Positions 1-7,257 are shown, numbered from the stretch's first letter. The stretch is 11,279 nucleotides of DNA from Cyanobacteria bacterium UBA11370 (GCA_003486645.1 DNGI01000539.1:4856-16134), one strand, 5' to 3'. Notes: a model not told the origin generated them from the sequence alone. Program-made: numbers and translations.

Positions 1-1525
1 TTTGTTGTTGGTTATTTGTTGATAATGAGGAATGATTTTTTCGTTTCGGTTTCAGCAAATATGCACTTAGCATTGGAGTCATTGTGCAAGCGACAAGCGT
101 AGAAAATAAGGTCGAAACCGCAACTGTTACCCCAAACGGTTGGAAAAATTGACCCGGAATCCCGCCCATAAATGCAACAGGCAAAAATACCGCTATAATC
201 GTTGCTGCACTTGCTAACACCGCTAAACCAATTTCTTTAGACGCTTCTAATGCTGCTTGATAGGGTGTTTTCCCCATATCCAAGTGCTGGTCGATATTTT
301 CCACCATGCACACTGCATCATCGATTAGATTTCCAATGGCTAAGGCTAATGCTAATAACGTCATCCCGTTGAGGGTATAACCCAAGTATTCAATCACCCA
401 AAATGTAGGGATAATTGATAACGGTAAAGCTGTCGCGGTAATAATTGTGACCCGCCAATTTCTTAAAAATAATCCTACTACAATGACGGTTAATGTACAG
501 CCCTGAATTAATTCATCCAAGGTGGCTTCGTAGGAGTCACGAATGGCATCAGCGCGGGTAAAAATTAATTCTAATTTCACATCTTGGGGTAGAGTTTTTC
601 CCAGTTCTGCGACTGCCTTGCGAACCCCTTCTTCGACACTAACCAGAGTACTTCCCGTACTCCGCAGTACTGAAAACGCAACCACTGATTTCCCATTAAA
701 AAATGCTGCCTGTCGTCGTTCAGCAAAATCATCTTTAACCTCTCCCAAACTTGACAACGGAACCGTAGCACCATCGGAGAGAACAATGCGATAATTTTGT
801 AACTCTTCAACGGTTTTCGCACTCCCTAATGTCCGAATATTTTGTTCACTACCCCCTACTGTCCCCCGTCCTCCTGGCAAATTAATATTAAAATTTCGGA
901 TTTGGTCATTAACTTGGGTGGCGGTAATTCTAAAGGCTTGTAAACGGCTAGGATCAAGGTTAACTCGAATTTCCCGATCAACTCCTCCTAATCGGTCAAT
1001 TTGGGCAACTCCAGGTACACTTAGAAGGCTGCGGCTAATGGTTCGATCTACTAAATCACTTAATTCCTCAACCGATCGCTGATCCGATACAACCGCATAA
1101 GTCATAATCGAACCGCCAGCAAATTCTAAGCGCTGAATAATCGGATCGTTAATATCTTGGGGCAAACTTTGACGAATTTGAGCAACCGCATTGCGAACAT
1201 CGTTCGTGGCGCGATCGCTATCGGTTCCCAAAACAAATTCAATAGTTGTCCTGGAAGTTCCCTCAGTTACTGTTGAGGTTAGTTCGTCAATATTCCCTAA
1301 TCCCGCAACCGCATCTTCAATTTTTTTGGTTACTTGGGATTCCAGTTCTTCTGGTCCTGCCCCCGGTTGGGTTACGGTAATCATTACCGCCGGAATATCG
1401 ATATTCGGATTACTATCAATTCCTAATCGGGTAAAGGAGATTAAACCCAGTAAGCCCAAAACCAGGAACATAACGATAGTGGGGATGGGTTTTTTGATGG
1501 ACCACGCCGAGATGTTAAAAGACAT
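1..1525 (-). CDS. RND efflux permease, N-terminal half (runs off left edge)
   Basis: This is an inner-membrane, proton-driven efflux permease of the RND superfamily (HAE1/AcrB-like). The ATG at 1523-1525 opens a frame that stays open to the left edge, giving residues 1-508 of about 1000-1050. Residues 1-20 read MSFNISAWSIKKPIPTIVMF, followed by TM1, and then the porter-domain start with the family motif TVTQPGAGPEELE. TM4 carries the adjacent acidic pair D402-D403 (in GNLIDDAVCMVEN), which matches the AcrB proton-relay pair D407/D408. TM5 and TM6 follow (AVFLPVAFMGG; TPMLSAYLLKP). The last visible residues after LLKP are an unusual basic and Asn/Gln-rich stretch ending NNQQQ. The adaptor gene ends 86 bp upstream, so this is an adaptor-permease operon. 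No Shine-Dalgarno is visible: a heptamer repeat abuts the start. Substrate is unknown. Family is sure; completeness is not visible. Confidence 0.93.
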   Translation of the reverse strand, partial: MSFNISAWSIKKPIPTIVMFLVLGLLGLISFTRLGIDSNPNIDIPAVMITVTQPGAGPEELESQVTKKIEDAVAGLGNIDELTSTVTEGTSRTTIEFVLGTDSDRATNDVRNAVAQIRQSLPQDINDPIIQRLEFAGGSIMTYAVVSDQRSVEELSDLVDRTISRSLLSVPGVAQIDRLGGVDREIRVNLDPSRLQAFRITATQVNDQIRNFNINLPGGRGTVGGSEQNIRTLGSAKTVEELQNYRIVLSDGATVPLSSLGEVKDDFAERRQAAFFNGKSVVAFSVLRSTGSTLVSVEEGVRKAVAELGKTLPQDVKLELIFTRADAIRDSYEATLDELIQGCTLTVIVVGLFLRNWRVTIITATALPLSIIPTFWVIEYLGYTLNGMTLLALALAIGNLIDDAVCMVENIDQHLDMGKTPYQAALEASKEIGLAVLASAATIIAVFLPVAFMGGIPGQFFQPFGVTVAVSTLFSTLVACTMTPMLSAYLLKPKRKNHSSLSTNNQQQ

Positions 1526-1526
1526 C

Positions 1527-1561
1527 TGTTGGTTGTTTGTTGTTGGTTGTTGGTTGTTTGG
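1527..1561. repeat. STRR heptamer array, GTTGGTT type
   Basis: Tandem heptamers of GTTGGTT with GTTTGTT variants (on the minus strand AACCAAC) fill the gap between the adaptor and permease genes and end one base before the permease ATG. They occupy the place where a Shine-Dalgarno would be expected. The same heptamer recurs at 4517-4568 and, in register, at 1-20 inside the permease frame. Confidence 0.85.
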
Positions 1562-1611
1562 AAAGGGAGCCTTAAAAAGGGAAAATTAAAATAGGAATTT
1601 TTAAGGCTTAT

Positions 1612-3150
1612 TCAAGATTTTGTAATCACTTCAACTTTATCGCCGTCTTTGAGATAAGCCGCCCCTTTGACAATAACGCGATCGCCTAGGGATAAACCGC
1701 TTTTAATTTCGACTTGCTCACCGGATAAAAGTTCTCCGGTTTCTACTTTTTGAGCTTTCACTGTATTATCCGCTTGGAGAACGTAGGCGATCGCAGTGCG
1801 ATCACCTTGGGGTAAAACGGCTTTAAATGGGACGGTTAAACCTTTCGGTGTTGAAGTAATAATGGATGCCTTTAAAAACATCCCTGGTTTGAGAGACGCT
1901 GCGGCTGATAAATCGATTTTGACCTTTGCCTGACGAGTTTTTTCATCAACCATCGGGTCAATTTCTCGGACTTTCCCCGATAGCCGCAGGTTGCTATCAG
2001 AATCAGAGGTAATTTGTACGTTTTGTCCAGGTTTAATTTGCGGGAGTTGGGTTTCAGGAACTTCGGCAATCAGTTCTAAACGCCCATTTTCGATAATTTT
2101 GAAAAGGGTTTGGGAAGGGGAACTAATATCTCCGACACGGGCATTTCGTTCTGCAACTTTACCACTCACCGGAGCCAAGACTCGTGTATCTTGTAATTGG
2201 GCAATAATCGATTGTACTTGTCCTTGAGCTTGAACCAGTTGGGCTTCGGCTTGAGTAATCACTTCTTGACGTGGCCCGGCTTCCAGTTGGGCTAGCTGCT
2301 GCTGGGCTTCTCGCAGGCGGGCTTGGGCTTGTTCGAGGGTAGAGCGACTGCTACGCTCTTGATTAAGGATTTCATCGAGGCGATCGCGTGCAATGGCTCC
2401 TTCACTTTGGAGCATTTTATTACGATTGACTCGCACTTGTGCCAACTCTAAGTCGGATTGGGCTTGAGTAACAGCCGCTTCAGCGCTTGTGACACTTTCT
2501 CTCGCACGGGCTATTTCTTCTTGGCGGGAACCTGCCCTGAGTTCTGCCAGACGGGCTTCGGCTTGGGTAACGGCGGCTTTGGCTTGGGTTAATTGGGCTT
2601 GTAAAATGGAGTCATTGAGACGTGCCATGAGTTGTCCGGCTTTGACAAAAGTACCCTCCTCAACCAAAACATCCTGAATCTGTAAGCCTGTCGCCTGGGA
2701 CATTACCGGAATCATCTCAAAGGCATTAACACTCCCTGTTACGGCTAGAGTGCGATTAACCCCTTGAGTTTTTACCTCTGCGATGGTAACAGTTTGAGTC
2801 GGAGAGGCGGAGATGGCTGTAGCGGTTGTAGCGGGAGAATTTGTTGATTGAGGAGTTAAGAAACGCGTTGCCCCTAATGCTAGCGCCATCCCAATTCCCA
2901 TACCTAGAAACAGCCCCCGTCCTCCCGATAGCCACTTGAATCGGGTTTTAGCCCTTTTCGGGTTTTGATAGCGCGGTATTGTTTCAAGTGCAACGATCTC
3001 GGTAGCACCTTCGGGAGTATCACTATCGGGTGCGATCGAATGATCGGTTTTGGGGATTGATAATAAGACTGCATCCTGATCTAGTTGAGATTCAGGAAGA
3101 GTGGCTCCCTTCAACTGGGCTTTTTCTCGATTTGGGGCTGTTTGGGTCAC
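1612..3150 (-). CDS. RND membrane fusion protein (HlyD/AcrA-type adaptor)
   Basis: This is a periplasmic adaptor that links an inner-membrane RND permease to an outer-membrane channel. It has 512 residues from a GTG start at 3148-3150, preceded by GAGGA with 7-bp spacing; no other start fits before the upstream stop at 3199-3201. Residues 1-78 form a polar cytoplasmic tail longer than in most adaptors. Residues 79-98 are a single membrane anchor (Gly/Leu/Ala rich). Residues 150-182 and 320-358 are the two halves of the lipoyl-like domain (DVLVEEGTFVKAGQLMARL; VLAPVSGKVAERNARVGD). Between them, residues 183-318 are an Ala/Gln/Glu-rich coiled-coil hairpin with two similar halves (ELRAGSRQEEI and QLEAGPRQEVI). 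The beta-barrel and membrane-proximal domains follow (PGMFLKASI; GDRVIVKGAAYLKDGDKVEV). It has no lipobox, so it is anchored by the helix. It shares an operon with the permease downstream. Substrate cannot be inferred. Confidence 0.95.
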   Translation of the reverse strand: MTQTAPNREKAQLKGATLPESQLDQDAVLLSIPKTDHSIAPDSDTPEGATEIVALETIPRYQNPKRAKTRFKWLSGGRGLFLGMGIGMALALGATRFLTPQSTNSPATTATAISASPTQTVTIAEVKTQGVNRTLAVTGSVNAFEMIPVMSQATGLQIQDVLVEEGTFVKAGQLMARLNDSILQAQLTQAKAAVTQAEARLAELRAGSRQEEIARARESVTSAEAAVTQAQSDLELAQVRVNRNKMLQSEGAIARDRLDEILNQERSSRSTLEQAQARLREAQQQLAQLEAGPRQEVITQAEAQLVQAQGQVQSIIAQLQDTRVLAPVSGKVAERNARVGDISSPSQTLFKIIENGRLELIAEVPETQLPQIKPGQNVQITSDSDSNLRLSGKVREIDPMVDEKTRQAKVKIDLSAAASLKPGMFLKASIITSTPKGLTVPFKAVLPQGDRTAIAYVLQADNTVKAQKVETGELLSGEQVEIKSGLSLGDRVIVKGAAYLKDGDKVEVITKS

Positions 3151-3415
3151 GGTTGTTCCTCGGTTACTAGTCCCGCTACGCGAGTCTGTGAAGAAAGATT
3201 ACTTTCCCTTAGTATTACTTATAAATTGCCAATCGATCTTCACCTGAACGGTTGAGTTAGGTGTAGTGCATCCTGTATGGGAAGGGATATAGGTTGGTGA
3301 AAGACCGAGAGATAGAGAGAAGGTGGTCAGATTGGGTGTGGCGTGTATCTTCCCTGATAGTAAAGTTAGCAGGAGCGATCGCACTTCCTACTATTGAGTC
3401 ACCCGATGGGGTGAT

Positions 3416-3450
3416 TAATCGCTAATGGCTAATGGTCAATGGCTAATCGC
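3416..3450. repeat. STRR heptamer array, TAATGGC type
   Basis: Five consecutive heptamers: TAATCGC, TAATGGC, TAATGGT, CAATGGC, TAATCGC. This is a cyanobacterial-style short tandemly repeated sequence with 7-bp period, downstream of the STAS gene. Confidence 0.8.
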
Positions 3451-3474
3451 TAAGGGAAGACATGCTTTTGAACA

Positions 3475-3502
3475 ATTAGCAATCAACAATTAGCAATTAG
3501 CA
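3475..3502. repeat. STRR heptamer array, ATTAGCA type
   Basis: Four heptamers: ATTAGCA, ATCAACA, ATTAGCA, ATTAGCA. It ends about 20 bp from the STAS stop codon. The unit differs from the neighbouring TAATGGC and GTTGGTT arrays, but the 7-bp period is the same. Confidence 0.75.
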
Positions 3503-3521
3503 ATGACTATGCTGAGTATAA

Positions 3522-3866
3522 CTATTCCAATTCCAGTATTAAACTTGGCATTAACCGTTGTAAGTTCTTCAATGATTTGCCTTGCCAAGGTATCCCCTGA
3601 GAACCTTGAACAACAATTTTAATCGTCTTTTTTTGACGCACCTTAATTACGAACTTGGACAACATACTAATCCCTGAACTGTTGAGAAATTCTAGTTCTC
3701 GTAGATCCAAGGTAATCATAGGTGGCTGACTATCCGCCACTTCATTAAGCAGTTCCACAATGGGAGCATACTCGTCCATCCCACTTAGCCGGAGTGAACC
3801 TTTGCAATTAATACTTGAAGTAGCCGTATCATAATATACACTATAGCTATCGGTCTTAATTTCCAT
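3522..3866 (-). CDS. STAS-domain anti-sigma-factor antagonist-like protein (slr1659-type)
   Basis: This is a small cytoplasmic STAS protein of the SpoIIAA/RsbV class, which switches partner according to its phosphorylation state. From the ATG at 3864-3866 it has 114 residues. This start has AAGGA 9 bp upstream and gives MEIKTDSYSVYYD as N-terminus; a GTG at 3896 would add ten residues but has a poor ribosome site. The core shows ITLDLRELEFLNSSGISMLS. The NSSG motif corresponds to DSSG of SpoIIAA, so the second serine (residue 64 from this ATG) is the expected phosphosite. The C-terminal part is rich in Lys and Gln (VRQKKTIKIVVQGSQ), then WQGKSLKNLQRLMPSL. It is the last gene of the phosphatase-kinase-STAS set. 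The name slr1659-type is from memory of cyanobacterial family naming. Its binding partner is not known from the sequence. Confidence 0.85.
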   Translation of the reverse strand: MEIKTDSYSVYYDTATSSINCKGSLRLSGMDEYAPIVELLNEVADSQPPMITLDLRELEFLNSSGISMLSKFVIKVRQKKTIKIVVQGSQGIPWQGKSLKNLQRLMPSLILELE

Positions 3867-3914
3867 CGCCCCAGATCCTTCGACATTATTGACCACCGAA
3901 CTTACGGAACTTAC

Positions 3915-4496
3915 CTATACCGCCAACTGTACCATTGTGGTGACAGTGATGACTTCTGGCTCCTTTTGAACGAACTCAAACTTCCAGCCTACCTTAGCTA
4001 GATAATCATTCATCATGGTTAAGAAACCTAACCGGGATGATGTGTTAGTGTCGTCTTCTGCATTTTTTTCTAACTGACGAATATACAATTCTTCTGGCTC
4101 CGAAGTTGTTAATTCTTGAATATAGGTCTGAAAATCAGCGAGACTTTGGGGAGGGATGCTGTTGGTTGTGAGGAACACCAATTTATCAGCATGTAACTGG
4201 AGTGAAATACTAATCGGCAGTTGTGATCTCTCGTCGTTAAACTTCATGGCATTCTCTAACAACTCATTAGCAATGTAGCTCACTGCACCTTTGATTTCTT
4301 GATGTTTAGCGATCGCTTCTGGGTCTTTTTCGTGACTCGGAAAAAAAGACATTAAATAGTACGCCATAAAATCAGCCGATAAGCCATTGTTCTGCCACCG
4401 CTGCTGTAAGGGAACCGAACTAGGAGAAAATTGGAGGGCTAGGTATTCCTGACTGGGTGGCAAATCTTCATTGAATTCTCCGAATAGTTGAATCAT
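3915..4496 (-). CDS. HATPase-like kinase of partner-switching module (DUF6272/SiaB-like, slr1658-type)
   Basis: A predicted soluble serine kinase or switch protein of 193 residues, the usual size for SiaB-like proteins. The N-terminal half holds LSADFMAYYLMSFFP (39-53). An N-box-like helix with NELLENAMKF (77-86) resembles the GHKL/HATPase Mg-ATP-binding asparagine box. A glycine-bearing segment SSRLGFLTMMNDYLAKVGWK (153-172) resembles the ATP-lid and C-terminal part of the fold. The G1 motif DxGxG expected after the central strand is not seen; that place reads VFLTTNSIPP (107-116). The gene lies 171 bp after the phosphatase and ends 48 bp before the preferred STAS start. By analogy with SiaB and SpoIIAB/RsbW it should phosphorylate the STAS protein; this is inference. 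The leader has a heptamer array and no clear Shine-Dalgarno. The family name rests on resemblance recognised by eye. Confidence 0.75.
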   Translation of the reverse strand: MIQLFGEFNEDLPPSQEYLALQFSPSSVPLQQRWQNNGLSADFMAYYLMSFFPSHEKDPEAIAKHQEIKGAVSYIANELLENAMKFNDERSQLPISISLQLHADKLVFLTTNSIPPQSLADFQTYIQELTTSEPEELYIRQLEKNAEDDTNTSSRLGFLTMMNDYLAKVGWKFEFVQKEPEVITVTTMVQLAV

Positions 4497-4516
4497 AGGT
4501 TTTGTGTTTGTCCGGG

Positions 4517-4568
4517 GTTGGTTGTTGGTTGTTGGTTGTTGGTTGTTGGTTAGTGGTTGTTGGTTGTT
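4517..4568. repeat. STRR heptamer array, GTTGGTT, seven units
   Basis: A near-perfect array: five GTTGGTT, one AGTGGTT, one GTTGGTT and a trailing GTT, with 7-bp period throughout. It lies in the leader of the kinase gene, ending about 20 bp from its ATG, between the phosphatase and kinase genes. A smaller pair of GGTTAAT units lies near 4633-4646. Confidence 0.92.
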
Positions 4569-4667
4569 AAGCGTTATGTGATGTGTGAATAATCATTCTA
4601 AATAAAATTTATCCCCTTCTCACCCTCACGGGTTAATGGTTAATACCTAAAACAAACAACAAACTTT

Positions 4668-6479
4668 TTATTTCTGTTTAAGTACTAGCAACGTGATATC
4701 GTCATATACTTGTTGATCGCCGATATACTGCCGTAAATCCTCCATAATCGCCTGCCTAATTTCCTGAGCTGGCTGTTGCCAGTGCCGAGTCAGGACTTCA
4801 CACAGTCGTTCAATGCCATATTGCGCTTGATTAATATTTTCCGCCTCCGTAATTCCATCTGTGTAGAGTACCACGACATCCCCTGGCTGCAACTGCACTT
4901 CCGTATGAGTAACGAAATCAATAATGTCAGCTTCTAGACCAATAGGGAACCCTAAATCCAGGGTGTCAATCCGCTCAATCTCACCCCCAGAACGAACGAT
5001 AATCATCTCTTCGTGCTGTCCACTCAAAGACAGTCGGCGATCGCAATAATCTAATAAGGAGAGAGTCAAGTTTTTATCTGAACCCATTCGCTGCACGTTT
5101 TGATAGATCGTGCGGTTGAGGATATCTAAGAATTTTCTGGGATCAGTCTCGTTCCCCTCTAGCAATGTTCGCACCGCCGTTTGTACCATAATCATCAATA
5201 CCCCACTCTCTAACCCGTGTCCGGTTACATCACCAATGCCGATTTTGACTCGACCATTATTAGACTGGAGTACGTCGTAGTAATCACCGCCGACTTCCGT
5301 TGCAGGTTCCATAAAGCCTGCAATTTCTAATCCAACAATAGACTTCAATTCCTCATCTTTTGGTAAAATCATCTGTTGGAGGCGGCGTGTCACCTCTAAC
5401 TCAGCACTCATGCGAACATTTTCGGCTTTGAGCAAATCGTTAAGGGTGGTAATTTCTTGGTTCGCTTGGGCAAGTTGAGCGGTGCGTTCCTCAACCCTGG
5501 TTTCTAACTCTTCATTTGCCTCTTTGAGAGCATTCTCACTCGCTTGCAAGGCGGCGGTTGCTCGTCGGACTGCCTCTCGGAGTCGTTCTGGAGCGCTGAC
5601 TAAGATAAATACTAACGCTCCAGCTAACAAAGCGACCAAAGTCCCCCCGATCCACAACCATCTCGAAATTGGCGCACTCGTTGGCCATCCTGCGGTAGGA
5701 ATTGCGGCTAACTGCCAAGAACCATTGGGTAGTGTCACCTCTAAAAGGACTGGATTTTGTTTTAAGATATTGGGATTGCCAAAAAATACCTCTCCAGAAG
5801 TGCCTAGAGCATCTTTCCCACGAATAACGTACTGGAGTTCAGCCGACTGATCGAAAAGTCCAGCCTCTTTAAATAAGGTATCCCGGTCAAAACCGATACT
5901 CACCAACCCCCAGTTCGGGCCACTTTCGGGCGGTTTATCTGGAGGGGTGAGAAAAATGGGGGTGCGGCTAATAAATCCCCAGTTTCCTTTCGGAACTAAT
6001 TTAACTGGCCCTGCAAAAACGGTACTTCTGGTATCAATTGCCCTCTGGAACGCCTCCCGTTCTTCGGGAATGGACATGGGGTTAAACCCAATCGCCTTTT
6101 CATTTCCTTTCAAGGGATAAATATGGCTGACGATCCCGTTTTTATAAAGGGCTAAGAATTCCGTACCCTCTTGCTGGGGGGCAACAACGCTAGCAAGGCG
6201 TTCAAATTCCTGCTGGGTCAGATTTGCGTTGATGGTTGAGACATAAGCCAATATCCCCCGTGTCACAAATAATCGCTGGTTTAAGGCGACTTCAAGCCTA
6301 GCTCTGGTGGTACTAATTTTATTGAGTACATCGCCACGAGTTTGATCGAGAAACTGTTTTTTTTCTGAGCGTTCCAACGTCCAAATCACTGCCAACACAA
6401 GGGCTATAGTGAATGATGCCGCAAAATAGGGCAACAGACGAGTGTTAAGCTGTGAAACCCAGCCGTTTGGATGTCTCAT
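4668..6479 (-). CDS. Membrane CHASE-domain sensor with PP2C/SpoIIE-type phosphatase (RsbU/SiaA-like)
   Basis: A membrane-bound serine phosphatase of 603 residues that should dephosphorylate a STAS protein in response to an outside signal. The start ATG has GGAGG 7 bp upstream. Domains in order: TM1 (16-34); an extracytoplasmic CHASE domain (about 45-265) with GFNPMSIPEEREAFQRA (131-147) and FAGPVKLVPKGNWGFISRTP (155-174); TM2 (274-296); a charged coiled coil (297-366) joining sensor to effector; and a PP2C SpoIIE domain (about 385-600). Metal-binding acidic residues are all in place: D399 in EVGGDYYD, D417 in GDVTGHG, D541 in YTDGITEA and D594 in VYDDITLL, so it is probably active. There is no HAMP domain or response-regulator receiver. 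It is the first gene of the three-gene partner-switching set. CHASE ligands are usually small molecules or peptides; this ligand is unknown. Confidence 0.93.
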   Translation of the reverse strand: MRHPNGWVSQLNTRLLPYFAASFTIALVLAVIWTLERSEKKQFLDQTRGDVLNKISTTRARLEVALNQRLFVTRGILAYVSTINANLTQQEFERLASVVAPQQEGTEFLALYKNGIVSHIYPLKGNEKAIGFNPMSIPEEREAFQRAIDTRSTVFAGPVKLVPKGNWGFISRTPIFLTPPDKPPESGPNWGLVSIGFDRDTLFKEAGLFDQSAELQYVIRGKDALGTSGEVFFGNPNILKQNPVLLEVTLPNGSWQLAAIPTAGWPTSAPISRWLWIGGTLVALLAGALVFILVSAPERLREAVRRATAALQASENALKEANEELETRVEERTAQLAQANQEITTLNDLLKAENVRMSAELEVTRRLQQMILPKDEELKSIVGLEIAGFMEPATEVGGDYYDVLQSNNGRVKIGIGDVTGHGLESGVLMIMVQTAVRTLLEGNETDPRKFLDILNRTIYQNVQRMGSDKNLTLSLLDYCDRRLSLSGQHEEMIIVRSGGEIERIDTLDLGFPIGLEADIIDFVTHTEVQLQPGDVVVLYTDGITEAENINQAQYGIERLCEVLTRHWQQPAQEIRQAIMEDLRQYIGDQQVYDDITLLVLKQK

Positions 6480-6486
6480 CAGAACA

Positions 6487-6491
6487 CCTCC
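6487..6491 (-). promoter_or_regulatory. Ribosome binding site of the phosphatase gene
   Basis: GGAGG on the minus strand, 7 bases before the ATG at 6477-6479. It is the strongest Shine-Dalgarno in the window and fixes this start. The following kinase gene and the left RND permease, both with heptamer arrays in their leaders, lack one. Confidence 0.8.
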
Positions 6492-6558
6492 GAAGTTAGA
6501 AACTCTGTGTCTAGGCTTCGCCTCGCTTCGCTAACAGACCAGAGAGGAAAACGAGATA

Positions 6559-6572
6559 GCCGTTTTAACGGC
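6559..6572. promoter_or_regulatory. Short palindrome upstream of the phosphatase gene
   Basis: GCCGTTTTAACGGC has 6-bp arms and a two-base centre, 80-93 bp before the phosphatase start. The flanks (TA on each side) nearly extend it. It could be an operator or a chance palindrome. A TATAAT-like hexamer lies close by on the plus strand near 6581-6590. Confidence 0.3.
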
Positions 6573-6639
6573 CTACAAATTGCTATAATTAGTGTTAGCA
6601 ATGAACTCATCACTGCACCGTTAACTAGTCGGTAGGCAC

Positions 6640-7016
6640 TTCCCTTGTGGATACTTCGCCGCCAGGTTTGCAGTAACGTCAGGGGTCTGAAATAAACGCA
6701 AATGAGGGAGCTACAAACCGAACCTAGACAACGACATAGAAGTAGGGGGTTCCAAGGCTGAATCCTACCTTGGGTAAAACTTCTAAGGTGCGTGTGAATA
6801 CAAGTAAGCTCAATGGAGCAATCCGGAGAGTCTAGCGGCAATTGACACCACCGTGATGCAAAAAACCTTCGTTTAACTGTTGAATTGGTGACGCTGTATT
6901 GCATAAATACTTGACCGTTTAATGGTGAAAACTTTTGAGGGTGAGTATGGTTCAAGAATTGGCTATGGAGTCTTTTCTTCTTAAGCAAGAATCTGCGTGT
7001 CTTTAGACCGCAGAGT
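6640..7016 (+). mobile_element. Possible decayed IS200/IS605-type element (tnpB 3' end and right end)
   Basis: The boundaries are approximate, the left one especially. At 6983-7006 the plus strand reads as the peptide tail KQESACL and a stop, directly overlapping a hairpin at 6993-7013 (arms CTGCG-GTC and GAC-CGCAG around a TTTA loop) and followed by AGTGTCAAG. A tnpB C-terminus ending in QESP-like residues, with the stop inside a terminal hairpin followed by TCAAG, is what I recall of cyanobacterial IS605-family right ends. Upstream, all plus-strand frames are broken by stops, so no intact TnpB exists. The stretch 6729-6785 contains a nested inverted repeat (GAAGT...ACTTC enclosing CCAAGG...CCTTGG), so structured RNA is possible. 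It could instead be a group II intron fragment. Confidence is low. Confidence 0.35.
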
Positions 7017-7257
7017 GTCAAGAAGTCCAGTCTGTCCTTAGTCCTTAGAGGATATCCCAACCCAAAAGTAAATTTACTCCCTTTTAGCCTAAGCAAGAGT
7101 CATTAGGGGGCGAGGGAGTAAAGGATCTGACATCGCAGATGCCAAGTCCCTTAAGGCAGATTTGTCGGGAATTTTGGCAACTTAGATTAATTATTCAAGG
7201 TAACTGGCTCGGATTCCAGAAGATTTATTGATTTTCATCTATAGCATTGGCTGTTCA

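Larger units (their letters stand above)
3151..3521. other. Intergenic region, 371 bp, repeat-bearing
   Basis: There is no convincing gene here. It separates the end of the STAS gene from the start of the adaptor gene, so it should hold the promoter of the efflux operon. AT-rich stretches on the minus strand near 3205-3235 could contain it, but no convincing -35/-10 pair is seen. A 6-bp stem with a 4-base loop (TCACCC-GATG-GGGTGA, 3399-3414) lies downstream of the STAS gene but lacks a T-run. A HIP1 octamer sits at 3375. Two heptamer arrays are listed separately. Confidence 0.6.

Noticed and set aside
543..1589. Plus-strand open frames opposite the left RND gene, and the 577-822 minus-strand frame
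   Set aside because: They are overlapped by a permease frame with clear RND motifs including the TM4 Asp pair. Their translations show no family.
3199..3384. Minus-strand 61-codon open frame between the adaptor and STAS genes
   Set aside because: Short, Ser/Thr-rich, no motif, no clear ribosome site, and it lies where the efflux promoter is expected.
3416..3502. CRISPR or iteron-type origin from the short repeats
   Set aside because: The repeats are contiguous 7-bp units without spacers, different unit types occur next to each other, and no replication gene is near.
6640..7016. Definite group II intron
   Set aside because: Some stretches looked intron-like, but no domain V hairpin or reverse transcriptase frame could be found, so it is kept only as an alternative.
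6479..7096. Minus-strand 205-codon open frame upstream of the phosphatase
   Set aside because: Its translation has no domain, is rich in Arg, Leu, Ser and Cys in a non-coding manner, and lies antisense to the probable mobile-element remnant. The overlap of its stop with the phosphatase ATG appears accidental.
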